A stretch of DNA of 64,000 nucleotides from Styela clava (taxonomy: Eukaryota > Chordata > Ascidiacea > Stolidobranchia > Styelidae), in contig NC_135250.1 of the NCBI RefSeq assembly GCF_964204865.1, positions 26,651,395-26,715,394 of the forward strand, given 5' to 3'. Shown here one piece after another: positions 10,273-22,237 of the stretch. Every line of letters begins with the position of its first letter. Within the stretch, counting starts at the first letter, position 1. The position numbers and the translations under genes were made by a program. Below the pieces are notes generated by a model, which did not search any database, was not told the origin of the DNA, and saw only the letters and a list, made by a program, of their open reading frames with translations.

Positions 10273-10784
10273 ATGGCGTTAAGTCATAAAATACGACCAG
10301 CAACTGAAAAAGATGCAGAAAGCGTCACCACGATGGTAAGGGAACTTGCTGAGTACGAGAATAACCTGGGCAAGTGCCGGATGACCCCTGAAATTTTTAC
10401 GAGAGACGGTTTTGGGAAAAATGCAGCTTTTAAATGTCTAATTGCAGAAGCCAAAATTGGTTCGGCCAGTCGTGCTATTCAGGCCGTTGGGTACGCAATT
10501 TTACATATTCTGTACATGGAGGAAGAACAATATATCTTGAAGATTTATATGTGAAGGAACCTCAGAGGAAGCACGGTATCGGGGCTGATTTAATGAAAGC
10601 AGTCGCAAAAATCGGGATAGAAAAAGGCTGTCTTCAATTTAAAGCAGCTTGTTATAAATGGAACTGTAATGCATTGGAATTTTACAAATCAGCGGGTGCT
10701 AGAGATATCACAGAAGAAACTGGACTGCATATTATAAGGTTTGGACAGAATGAAATGCAGATATTAGCTGGGGAAAAATAAAAT
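10273..10784 (+). pseudogene. SSAT-like acetyltransferase copy 4, frameshifted
   Basis: The most diverged copy. The first frame (from ATG 10273, MALSHKIRPATEKDAES) runs through DGFGKNAAFKCLIAEAK to VGYAIL and then leaves the family sequence. From about 10,510 the homologous sequence continues in another frame as YLEDLYVKEPQRKHGIG, ALEFYKSAGA and so on to a stop at 10,782-10,784. Against copy 3, the stretch between VGYA and YLED is 53 rather than 60 bases, a net 7-base deletion. Everything else, including the acetyl-CoA loop QRKHGIG, is preserved, so the break is either recent or an assembly error. The Trp of EDWHML is absent (TGLHII instead). Flanks differ from copies 2 and 3. Confidence 0.8.
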
Positions 10785-11547
10785 GCAAAGGCAGTTTTGT
10801 TACAAGACCTTGCAAAAGTTATGTGACGGCCTTTTTAGACTGTGTTAAAAGAAAATTTTCCAGTTCCAGGGAATTTGGTAAATTGGTTTGGATATATTTG
10901 TACTGAGCAAGAAAAATGCCGAGGCTACGATGGGAAGGTGCAAGAAGTTGACCACAGCTTTGCACCAGATACACGGACAACCCAATTATAATAGCTGTTA
11001 ATAGGAAAAATTCCATTGGGGGAAGGATGTCTTAATATGTTTCTCACAACTGTTTTATCATATTTGTGAAGCCATTATCAGGAAAGATAGACTGGTTAAT
11101 TCCATGCCCAGAAAAGAGCCATAATACCAAGCAAGCGATCATTTCATTTCTATACTTTGATGGAACTTATTGCAGAAGTAAAATGAAACAGTGATCAAAA
11201 AAGATAATCAAAAAACCAATTAAACGACATTAACAAGCACATGAGTATGGAACTATAAATACCATCTACCAGAGACAGAACATAATCAAAAGCCAAGCTA
11301 TAATATGGTCAAGAGATATCTTCTTACCAGATTTCCCTCCAGTGTTCCTAAATTTCCAAAAACTGAGATCATGTGCAAATAGAATTTCATGGAAGTAAAA
11401 TCAAAGAATATACTATACCTTTGTGCATCCTTAGGTTTTTTGTAAATTTTACTTGCTTGGAGGGGTCGAGTGTAAATATGAGAAACAAGATCATGGTTTG
11501 TATCAGTCTTTATCTAACATTGGGAATAAATCAGAAATCAATATACA
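10785..11547. other. intergenic between the acetyltransferase array and CLCC1
   Basis: No recognisable gene; short frames on both strands lack family signatures. Confidence 0.5.
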
Positions 11548-11555
11548 CCTGTAAG

Positions 11556-11744
11556 CAGTGTTGGGATCCAGCCGGTTCGCACCGGTTCTATAGAACCGTC
11601 TTACAGAATTTTATGGGATCAGCGAAGTGGTTAGCCTTAATCAGTTTATTCGCTAAAATAATATGACTTTTTGTAACAGAACCGGCTGAAAAATATGACT
11701 TTTGTGATGGAAGCGGCTGACAAAAAAATTGAATCCCACCACTG
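11556..11744. mobile_element. 189-bp hAT-type MITE (CAGTG-GGGAT ends)
   Basis: Starts CAGTGTTGGGATCCAGCCGG and ends TTGAATCCCACCACTG, an imperfect inverted pair. It is flanked by CCTGTAAG (11,548-11,555) and CATGTAAG (11,745-11,752), an 8-bp target duplication with one mismatch. A second member of the family lies at 63,724-63,911. Non-coding. Confidence 0.85.
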
Positions 11745-11978
11745 CATGTAAGCAGTTAGATAATTAAAAAAAAACATGTGACCAGTGAAGAGTAGTGCAT
11801 ATGTACAAATACCTAATAAACAGGGTTCTAATATAGTGCGAGGTCTAGAGAGAGATCTACCTCAAACTTGCTTGAACTACATACAGCGCAAGGTGTTTGT
11901 TTTTCAAGGTAAAACTCTAATTGCCCCTAATCGATGTTAACTAGTTCAGGCCGCGACTACATTATCGTGAACAGAAAT

Positions 11979-14900
11979 TCAATCATCTTTTGAAGCAAAT
12001 CCTTCCTCTGCTTCGCGTTGAAAAACATTCGCCAGCTCCACAGAGTTCATTCTATCGCCGATACATTTCTCATCATCGCAACATTTATCTGTTTCTGGAA
12101 CTTTTACCCAATCTTCAGTTTCTATGTTCTCACCCTTCTCCAAAGGGTTGTCATGCGTTTTGATGTCATTTTTTGAGTGGGCAATGTCTTGCATTGGCAA
12201 TGTTTCAGGCTCTATTTGGGGAGGTTTAATCGTTGATGGTTCAGGATTATCCTTCTTTGGCTTTATTGCTTCATCCCTCAGTAGTTTCTGCTTCTTTGCT
12301 TTTTCAGGTGATTCCCCATCTTTGTAATTAGATTCCACTTGTGCAGTGTTGGGTGTTGTTGTTTCTGTGACAGATCTGGCAACAGTGGGCTTCTGAACTT
12401 CTTCAACAGCTTGTATCACCGGTGGTGAAATCTTTGCTGGGAAAAATAAATAGTTTTTTCTTTTTTTTAGTCTGCATCATAAACATGGATAGTTGCCTGT
12501 CTTGATGACTCAATCATACGATTAAAAGTGAACATAGAAATCCTCCATGACTATCTCACAATTGATTAACCGGTTTACTTCTGCCTACTACCATTGGTGA
12601 AAGTGTGACAACAGGCCTTGGTTCACACTGAATTCATTAATTTCCTCTTCTATCGTAATCTCTAATTAAGTAAAACAAATACAACAACTCCATACACGTA
12701 AGTCACTGACATTTATGCCTTTAATGAAAGCTCGCGGCCATGCTTTGATCAAACTCACATTAAGAGACGTTCCAGAAGTGTGTGTACCAATATGGAGGTA
12801 ACTAATTTTGTTCGCTTACTTTACATCAAGTTGTGTAAAGGGACTGAAAGCCTATGGGCAAAGGTATATTCACTTGGCTAACACAGACAGTCCCCAAACT
12901 CGTAATAGAATTAAAATAAGGAAAATCGGAATAAAATTATGGCCTAACATGGTACACACACTACGGGAGTACCCATTAAGAAACTAAAACTCACTAATAA
13001 TACAAAGTTATGAGAAATGCTTAGGCCAACCGAGTACACTTACATTCACTCTCAAGATCATCCTCACTGTCTTCGTTTAAGAATTGCTCAAAACCAATTC
13101 GAAACGGCCTCCTCGCTTGATTTTCTGATGATACTGGATAAGGTAATGCACTCTGAGTTGATGGTTTCTGTTTTGATGGATCTCTATTAACTGAGAATAA
13201 ACATAGTATAATCGTTAAGACACTTGCCAACCTACTTCCAGTCACCAAATACAGGTTTGGATCTTCTATGGATGATTTAATGTGATTGCTGGACCTAAAA
13301 TATATATAAAAATCTATGCATATGAAATAATTGAGTGTTAGGTATTTGCATAGTCAAAATGGACAAGACTCGAGTTTGCAATAAAATTAAGCTCATTTCC
13401 TCCCAAGATATCAAGAAAGAAAAAAATCTCATCTAGCATCCAAGTTTCATTTTTATGTCATTCAAAAATTGTAGCTCATTGTATTAGTGGCTGCTTGTTT
13501 GGGGTGAAAAAGTCCTAATGAATACCTGACAAAGAACAGAAATGAGCATAAAATGTCCATATCTCAAATATAGATTTTCAATAATTTCCAATCTTCCTAA
13601 AAAATAATAGCCCGCTCCGCTCCTTATGTATGAATCTTTTAGGAGCCTTGTTACAAAAAAAGAAAATTAATATTTCAGCATGCCTAATTTTGACCCAAAG
13701 ACCCTAAAACAATCTTAGGAACCTCCAGTTGCATATAATTTTGTCTCTGTGGTATTCATTTTTTAAATACTCACATCCAACATCCCCAGTTGCAAAGCCA
13801 GGTCGTCCTCGTGACCCAGGTACAGTGTGTCTTCTTCTGAGCTCTCTCGCTCCTGTAGAACCGGGGTCATTATACCCACTTTGGAAAGGTCTGTAACCCT
13901 GCGGATCAATTCGCAAGTCCTCGTTTTCTCTGGGATATGCCGGGGAGTTAAAATTAGGATAAGGAAGGTCATTTTCTGGGGCTTGCTGTTGGGGGTATGG
14001 TGGTGGGGGACGTGATGGTTCAGGGGATGGAGTTCTGCCCCCTAAGCCGAAGTAACCCAAGATGGCTTGTGCCCTGCTGGGGCTAACTTGACGAGGGGCA
14101 GGTAATGCTTGTTGCGAAGGTCTTTCGCGTAGTTCACGGATTGTTTCTTGCAATTGGTCGATGTGTCGTCTGAAATGGAATCTTGTGTAGTATTTATTTC
14201 ACCATATTATAATAGTACACAAACGATAAATGAATGTGGGAATAAAGGAGCTGTAACACTAAGGATTGGAATCATTAATATTATTGGTGGATCGCTCGCC
14301 ACCGTATGGTGGTTTTACACCTCTTTCCACAACAAGCCCATGCATCCGAAAGAAATTTCTGGCCAACTAATACCATACCCGACTTGGATTGGTAACTGGA
14401 CAAGAGGCCATTGTATGCCATATGGTTAAGTGGCCTCATCGGTCCTCCTCTCAAAATAAATATGAAAAATATGCCTATTGTAACAAGGTCCAAGTTAATA
14501 AGTCTAATCTTCAAACCTTTTGATTTATCACACCCACAAGACTACTAATTTTGTAGGGGAACACCAATCACAATCAGTCAGTCAATTTAAAAATACGCAC
14601 ACCATACCTGTTGTCTTCCAAAACCATGTCAAGTTGCGGATTGTGTTGAAGAGTCTGTTGGGGTCCCATCTGTAATCCAGTCCAGAATGGCAGATTAAAA
14701 CTGAAGTTATATCCAAAGAATACTGAAAAGTAAAGATAGCTTGGCAAAGAGTCGGGTAGTATATTTTATGTCTATTATATCATAAGCTTTGAGGAAAAGC
14801 ATATTATAGATGTACCCTATTGTCTTCAACTAAAAACATTGGATAAGGATTGTGAATAGGAACAGTTGAAATAAATTATCAACTTGGTATTTTGAAGAAA

Positions 14901-17900
14901 ACTATTTGGTTATGGGCATAGATGGGTTGTTTTCAATATGAATGACGTATAATATACTGCACACTGTTCCTAAAAAATTTTCTCAGGCCACTAGCTGTGT
15001 TAGAGCGTTGGGAATATGTTCCCTAAAACAGGCCCCTCCCCACCAATTGTGCGGATAAATCTTACTGGACTCTTAGTGTAGGGTCATATCATATAATTGT
15101 TCCTTGCTATCTGCTTTCCTCTCCCTTTAAGATTAAATATAAAATTCTATACTTCTCATTGTACCTGATATTATCAGTAGAAATCCAAGTATAATAAGAA
15201 CAACAAATATAAAAGCAGGAATCCATAATGTAATTGGCAATCCTTGGAAAACATTCTTGAAAGATTTACTGAACGCTGTACCGATATGTTCCATTGGTTC
15301 CACAAGGAATCGTGTCAGTGTGACTGCAATAACCTAAACAAAGATGAAGATTTCTGATTGGTTGTTACCAGTAGTTATTGGTTACTGGTATTCGATAAAA
15401 ATTGCTAGTCCCAAAGCTGGGCCATTGGAGTTGAGTTAAGTCCGAAATCGAATCAATCACAGAGTTGAGGCTGACTGGCGATTTACCGGTAGTTGAAAAG
15501 TTTGGGTGATTCATCAAAATGACTCGAGTAACATGAGGTCTTCAATAAATGGTGGTTCAATTGAATAATATTCACATATTTATCCCAGCGGAATTGCTGA
15601 TAAGACGACTTAATCAAATGTCGCACCACGGCTTCTCGTCAGATTACCAATCCATGTCGGGTACTATATGAGATCAGTTGGCCAGTTATTTGTTTTCAGA
15701 TGCATGGACTTGACCAAACCAAAAATACCTCTGTACTGAGTACATAATGCCTGACTGTCTACTGAGAAAGATTGTGGGTGACATGAACAGGACAAAGGTC
15801 ATGCAAATAAAAAACTATGAGATTGTGAAAACTTGAATTTAATAACCTTTTGACTCTGGTGATATTATAATATGAGAATTCCGTAATATTGAAATTCAGT
15901 TTCCATCTTGTAAAATTATTTAAAAAATTGGACTCTAAAACAACAGAATTACCCTGACATGGGCAAACTACAGCCTGTTGGACGGATTCAATTTGGCCCG
16001 CCTGATGCTGTCATAAGTTTCTACTTTTAGTCAATTCTGCATGCACTACATAGTTGCTGTTATTGAAATCGCAAATCTGTTTTGACAATTGCTATAACAA
16101 AACTAAAACCAAATTTTGATGTTTAGTCAAAAAAAAGCTCAAGGAATTTGTTAAGATTGCGATTAAATTCAGTTTTGGCACCAGGCTTATTGTTTTCACT
16201 TTCGCTTTTGTAACACTCTTCATAAAATGGACCTTTTTACGTCACACTTATATGGCCCGCCCGTCTGAATGGGCAGAATTTTTGGCCCCTGGTCCAAAAA
16301 CCTTGCCTACCTATGGAATAACCTGATAGAAAACAAATTAATGTTACCTTTGTTGGAGTAACTCTGATATGAGGACTGATGAGAAAATTTGCATGATATT
16401 CTGCACAAGGATCTTTCTTGACACTGGAAAAAAATTACAATGAAAATTATTTCAGCAAAATCATGCAAACATGATATCAAATTCATAAACATAAAGATGA
16501 AAAAATTCAATAAAAAGGTATAGTGGCATGGGATTTGAACTTGAGCTGTGTGACCTACACTGCCAACACAGTTGAGTCTAACTTCAAATACTAGACAAAT
16601 CGCCTCTGCAAAATCCTACGTAAACTTGTGTGCGAATAGGTTCCGATATCAAAGCATGAGATCAATCATAAAAATTTGTCTTACCTGAACATATCATTGT
16701 AGACAGAACTTAAACTTTTCCAATAAGAATTGTCTTCATTTTCTTTTCCTAAGCATTCTTTGGGAATATCAGTTGACTTGGACTTATGTTCTGCTTCAGC
16801 AAGCTACAAACAAAAATAAATTATTGCTTTGTGACAAGCAATCTTATAACTGTATTTCTTAATACAATTCGCTTTAAAGAACGTCACGACATATGAAATG
16901 ACAATGGTTGCAGAAACTATATGATATTATGGTGCATTTCGTACCATTACTTCAACAGATTGTCTTGTATTTCAATAGACAATTTTTCCAAAATAATTTG
17001 CCCACAGCAAGTTCGAACATACTCACTCAGAAGTGAAAGTGACTCTTAGTTGAGTCAAATGAGGCATCTGAAATGCTTCATGCAACGCTGTGAGCTACAG
17101 AAATTATCCAATTTTGGAATATACTACTATATTGGAAAAAACCTTGAACACTGATTCACTGCTTAAATTAAACCAAACCTGGCTAAGATATATTGAGAAC
17201 TGACTTTATAAACACTCTGTATAAATATTCATAATATTACTTTGATCTCACATTTAAGTCAAGTACGCAACCCATCAGCAAAAGACTAAAGCACCAAAAA
17301 ATATTTTACCTTCAATTCGTGGACGTAAGTCATTGCCAAGCTGATTAGAAATAGGAGAATAACAAGTCTTTTTATTTGTGTTGTCCATGATATTTTGCTT
17401 ATAAATTCCAACGTCAATATTGCAACGAGCAAAGCAACACAAACACCGAGCTTCAATGTAAAAAAGAAAATGAGTTTAATAATGGAATCTCAACTATTGT
17501 GAATAAATTAGGATTTACTTGAAGAAACGCCACACGCATTCGCTCAGATATTGAAGATGGAAATGCAGAAAAATAATAATCATAATTTGTTACCTTGAGG
17601 AAGTCTTGAAAAGGCATATGAATGATATCTTCAAACCTTTTGACCCATTGTGGATCGACGTCATTTACAGAAACGTGAACGTCCAGTAACATGTCTTCAA
17701 GTACTTTGGTTACTTCCTTCATGAAATATAGGACAAAAAGAATATCAGTAAAAGAAAAGTGGAGTGTGGGAGATTTAAGTCAGAATAGAATTCCTGTATT
17801 TATCTCAGAAAGCCCTCCACTGCCCCCATCTGGTTATCAGTCCATGTCAGGTGAAGTAATAGGTAACTAAGGTATGATGACAAGTGAAAGCCTAACGCTC

Positions 17901-20641
17901 AGCGAACCAAACCAAACATGTGAGTGACTTTATAACACAGATTGATGCATCGATTTAAACATTCACCAAAGAAAGCAGTTTTATAATATTTAGCTTTAAA
18001 ATAGGCTTTTTTCATACGATTTACAAATGTGTTTCTGCCCCTTTATATCTGAACGAGGTCAGACTTTTTCAAATACGCATAATTCAATCACATAGTTAAT
18101 TGGAGTATACTTAAAAAACACAAATATATCTCCGGTAATTCACTACAAAAAGGCATTTTTACAGATGTAATTCTTAAATTATATTTTCCCATTATTATTT
18201 GTAGATTGCTCATAAACTTACTAAAGTTTTTGAACATACTAAGTCATCATTGTTATACCTGTACATTAGCCTTACAATCTTCAGCAAACTCTTCTACAGC
18301 AAGCCAATTCTCGCTGTTCAAATGAATGGCAAAGTTGTAGTCTTGTATGTGAGGAGGCTGTAAACATATTAAAAGGATTGGGAAGGAATAAGAGAGGATT
18401 TCATACTTATCCCAGGAGAGAGAAAAGTTTGTAGAAGATTTAACAATTTGGTAAACCACTAAAACTTAAACTTAAATAATGGAGTGATAAAAATTGATTT
18501 TTATACTAGTGAGAGTGATTATACAATATACATTATATTATAAACAGTGCAAGTTGCACATAACACTCACTAGCTAAGCAGTTTTTATTGAATGGAAATT
18601 ACTTTAAACAAAAACAAAGTTTTTATGCATACCGATGGAGGAAATGAAGAGATTCAAACTATGGGAAGAGGGAAATATATCGAAACGGGCGCTCCCGTAG
18701 TATGATGATGGATTCACCAAGATGGCGAACACCGGAACGTAGTTTGTGTACGAGGTTAGGATTAGGACATAATTTTATTCTTATTTTCCTTATTTTAGTT
18801 CTACTACTGGTTCAGGGACTAGCCAGGTGATTTCCGTAGTATTTGTACCTGAAATTATGGCCTGACCCTGTCCACAATCTTGTTTAACATACTACACGAG
18901 TACCCCAAAAAGATTAGGAACCACTGCTAAACAGTATCAAATGCATAAACTTGAATGGCTCAACACTCAAGACGCAAGAACTTCATGAATCCACAATGAT
19001 ATTAATCAATATACATTAATCATTCCCTATGGGATTCAAACTTATGTGGGGTAATTATTATAGATGTAATAGTGAAAGTGTTTCTCATAATTTGAACAAT
19101 GCACAAACTGATGAGACAAAACAAAAACAACAATTAATTTGGAAATCAATGAATTCACAAAATTAACTCACAGTTCCAACATGTTTCAGTTTGGAATGCA
19201 GAACACCAACAAATCGTCGCAGAAAAGGATGTTTACATTCTGAACTCGTTGACGGATCAAATTCTGGAATGGGTCAAAAATAGCAGATTAGGTAATAATT
19301 TGCATACTTTATTACAGAAGGTTGAATTTTTTTCATAATTCACATTTACTACACAGAAGAAAGGAGAAACCAATTTTTCACATTTTAAAAAGTCAAGTTG
19401 TCAGGAACAACTAATGTATATATAAAACAACCTTTTTCATTTCTCAAATCAGATTTTTTGAATTTTCTCTTGTTTTCTTGCTCTTCAATTGTAGAGGACG
19501 ATTCATATTTTTTGTGTTCATCAGGTTCAGGTTTAGCTTCAGTGTTACTCCCAGCTTGATCACTGTTTGTCTGGAAAAATTATGGCGATTGTCACAGACA
19601 AGCAAATGCACATTTCCTACAGGACATGAAGCTACAAATTTACCAGAGTAATTAGGCAACAACAACCGTAATCTATTCTTGACATATAGTAAAATAAACG
19701 GGTCTCCTGAAGTACAGGTCGCAAGTACTTCTAGTTGGCCTGGCTCAACATGTCATTCCTAACCCCCATCTGACTATATCATCTAATACAGCGCTCCAAA
19801 GTATGCGGATAATCGCGCAGACAATCATCCGAAATCTAGCAAGCTATTTCTCTCATTTTCTCGCCAAAACGATACAGCTACGAGAGAAATCGCAGACGTT
19901 AGCAAGTTCATTATAGTCGGCACAGATGCCATTTCGGATGATTGTAGCTATACCGATAATTTAGCAAGCTCTATGGCGCGATTGTGACATCGCAGTGACT
20001 GAGTGATGTAATTTTAGGGTGACTTGCTCAGGTGGGGGTTAGGAATATTATACTAATAAATCGTTATGCTACGTTTTCTTGAGGTACTTGAGAGCACATA
20101 CTTCAGAAGACCCAAATAAACAATAGTAACAAACAAACATAGCAGACGAAGATATATTCTGATATTGGTAGGTTAGTTACTGGTACCAGATATAGAGAAT
20201 GGCATAGGATTTACATACTCATCCCGGAGGAGAGGAAAGCTGATAAGATGGCTTAACCATATGGCAAACCACGGCCGCTCAACCTGTTTCCATTCCATGC
20301 CCTGATGTTGGGTATGGATAGTTATTTGTTTTCAGAAGCATGGACTTGCTAAATGACTTTTTTCAAAGGAAACTAATTTGTGGCATCAAAATGCAACAAA
20401 CAGTAATGAATAAAAAGAAATAGAAAAACTGTAAACAATCACTAACTTTTGTTTTTTCTTTCTGAGCACTTGTCTCCTCCTGAGTCTCAGTTTTCTTGTT
20501 TGTTTTGGTAGCGTAATCGAAATTTAGCATGTCAGTATGGTCAACCCAGCCTTCAGGAATTTCAAATTCGTGTTCGAAGCACAAAGTCGTAAATGCAAAT
20601 TGTCCAATAAGAACGAAGAAGATAACAAAATACGACCGCAT
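11979..20641 (-). CDS. CLCC1: chloride channel CLIC-like protein 1 (CLCC1) homologue, 13 exons
   Basis: Reconstructed exons (high to low): 20641-20447, 19570-19432, 19263-19172, 18357-18259, 17716-17594, 17450-17310, 16803-16685, 16423-16348, 15333-15165, 14722-14608, 14169-13775, 13190-13044, 12436-11979. All junctions are GT/AG, phases agree, and the sum is 2268 nt, or 755 aa. CLCC1 is an ER membrane anion channel. Evidence: signal peptide at about 1-21; GWVDHTDMLNFD matching the conserved luminal start; two hydrophobic helices at about 217-258; KKDPCAEYHANFLISP and RVTPTK in the loop; RFLVEPMEHIG and a third hydrophobic segment at about 366-383. The C-terminal half is a Pro-rich then acidic/Lys-rich cytosolic tail, longer than in human CLCC1 (551 aa). 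Start: the ATG at 20641 directly precedes the hydrophobic signal; an upstream TTG is not used. Head-to-head with hexokinase A, about 0.9 kb apart. The last exons are assigned by frame continuity, not by homology. Confidence 0.9.
12768..12982. mobile_element. family X MITE in a CLCC1 intron
   Basis: Left part GTGTGTACCAATATGGAGG, central AACTCGTAATAGAA, and right end TGGTACACACACTACGGGAG with GTACCC. It lies between exons 12 and 13 of the CLCC1 gene. Confidence 0.65.
15573..15715. repeat. SINE-like family fragment in a CLCC1 intron
   Basis: Shares TATTTATCCCAGCGGA, GATAAGACGACTTAATCA, CCAATCCATGTCGGGT and TTTTCAGATGCATGGACTTG in order with other members of the family in this window. Confidence 0.55.
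15949..16313. mobile_element. hAT-like MITE in a CLCC1 intron
   Basis: The left end CCCTGACATGGGCAAACTAC and right end GGTCCAAAAACCTTGCC, together with GGCCCGCC-type words near both ends, resemble the hAT-derived short elements found elsewhere here. The target duplication is not clean, so the ends are approximate. Confidence 0.4.
18688..18910. mobile_element. family X MITE in a CLCC1 intron
   Basis: GCGCTCCCGTAGTATGATGA, then CACCAAGATGGCGAACACCG at the left; GAAATTATGGCCTGACCC and CATACTACACGAGTACCCC at the right. The middle has TAGTTCTACTACTGG. Nearly complete copy. Confidence 0.75.
19733..20050. mobile_element. family Y MITE in a CLCC1 intron
   Basis: Starts AAGTACTTCTAGTTGGCCTG and contains CCTAACCCCCATCTGACTA, AGATGCCATTTCGGATGATT and AGGTGGGGGTTAGGAAT. 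The same order of blocks occurs at about 52,121-52,480 and 59,463-59,860. The right terminal repeat is missing, so the copy is truncated. Confidence 0.65.
20193..20350. repeat. SINE-like family fragment in CLCC1 intron 1
   Basis: GGATTTACATACTCATCCCG, GATAAGATGGCTTAACCATA, GGCAAACCACGG and TTTTCAGAAGCATGGACTTG give the most complete body of this family in the CLCC1 gene. Confidence 0.6.
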
Positions 20642-21540
20642 TTTGAACAACTAAGCTAGATCAAACATTACCAATACTTTTTTTTTGCCAAATATCATTC
20701 CATAGCCAATGTGGACATTTTTATGTTATAATTTTTGTTTTTAAGATTAAATCAATACATTGATTATAAATAATTTGGTTTCGAAGATTTGTTTTGGAAG
20801 ACAATCACATGTTTTGCATTCCAGTTAATTTCAATATGAATAATATAGTTTTACCATACAGATACAATAAATACATTTATATACACAAGTATTATGTTTT
20901 CATCCATTTTTGATAGTCCATTGTTTATCATAAGTCCATTTGATTTGACAGTTGTCCATAACGCCACCATAGTGCAGACACATAGTTATATATTTTAGAT
21001 TAGTATGGAAAAACAAGATACATTGAAAAATTAGACAGGGAATTTGAAAAGCCCATCATGCTGTTAGGATTTTCCTATTTCCCTGACTATATAATCAAAC
21101 CATTATAGATTTTTGAAGGATTTCATCTATAGTTTCATCAAGAAATAAATTTTCTTGATCACAGCTCGGCTTTAATTTAATGATGCCTATGAGTTTGCAT
21201 TTGAGAATAGCCCTCATGTTGCACTGCATCTGACAAACCTCATCGTATTTAACGCTATTTCTGAATTCCCAAATCGTTGACTTAGCACAATTTATAATTA
21301 ATTATTTTATCATCACCAATACTAAATCATGACATAAACTTTTTGAGGAAGAACAAATTGACGGGGAATCCCCGTTAATCTGCACAGCGCCAGAAAGCGA
21401 CGAAAAAAATGATTTTTTTTTTTTAAATTAAACTAGCATAATTAATTGAAATAAAAATTTAAATTGTAAATATGTTTAAATATCTGTAAAAGATGACATT
21501 TCACAAGTGCCAAATGAATATTATATTGAAGATTGAATAG
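20642..21540. promoter_or_regulatory. divergent intergenic region, CLCC1 / hexokinase A
   Basis: About 0.9 kb between the CLCC1 start (minus strand) and the hexokinase A 5' exon (plus strand). It must hold the CLCC1 promoter and perhaps part of the hexokinase one. No TATA box or other clear motif was recognised. It is AT-rich, with a T run near 21,413-21,424. Confidence 0.35.
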
Positions 21541-21544
21541 AGAT

Positions 21545-21789
21545 AGATAAACTCGATTTGCAGACACGAACCTTTCGTTCATTGGTCTTTGCGATTCCAT
21601 GACTAATCGTGACTATGCGATATCTGCTATTTGCAAACAAACGGAGGACAGGCTTGGTTGCTGGCTCGCCCATTTTGGCAATCTTTTCTGCGTTTAGTCT
21701 GTTTCTGAATTTTCTTAGATTCCAATCGATAAAAAGGAACGTAGCTCTAAAATACAATAATCCGTTTCGACAACTGACAAGGTACAGAG
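21545..21789 (+). other. 5' non-coding exon and proximal upstream region of hexokinase A
   Basis: This region is conserved in the duplicate at about 51,530-52,057: shared GATTTGCAGACAC, GGCTCGCCC, AAAATACAATAAT and CAACTGACAAGGTAC. It ends in a good donor (AGAG/GTAAGTTAAT, GT at 21,790), matching the donor at 52,058 in copy B. Spliced to the next acceptor (22,237/22,238), the sequence is out of frame with the hexokinase ATG, so the exon is read as 5' UTR. The transcription start is unknown. Confidence 0.65.
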
Positions 21790-22059
21790 GTAAGTTAATA
21801 CTGAGATAAGATTGTTGTCACTGTACAGCTGTATACTGGTATAGATGATGCAATTTTCTGATTTTGGAATTCACCTTTGGCATTCAGACATTGATAGCCT
21901 ACATTACATTTTTATCAAGTTTAGAAGTTTCATCTGTTGATTACCACATTGCACAAATGAAGATCATAAATCTGCGAATACTTAAATTGTTTACTCATGT
22001 GAATATAGAAATCTAGATAATTTCCTAAAACTGCGAAAATAAAGCTAGTTACCAATCAC

Positions 22060-22215
22060 TGAATCCATGTTGGCTATGCCAATGTTATTCATGTCAGACG
22101 CATGGACCTGATGATGGAGTAAGATGTAACCTACCAGATATTACTGTAGCCACCTGACAATGGCGAGGAGCTCAGCAATCCTCTCACACATGGGTATCCC
22201 ACGATGGAAAGAGTG
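22060..22215. repeat. SINE-like family fragment in the hexokinase A 5' UTR intron
   Basis: Has CAGACGCATGGACCTGATGA, AATGGCGAGGAGCTCAGCAA and CCTCTCACACATGGGTATCC, matching the right part of the SINE-like element at 28,817-29,050. It ends about 20 bases before the first coding exon. Confidence 0.55.
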
Positions 22216-22237
22216 CACTTATCATCATATTTTTTAG

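Noticed and set aside
12124..12327. Plus-strand frame opposite CLCC1 exon 13
   Set aside because: Antisense shadow of the coding exon; no independent support.
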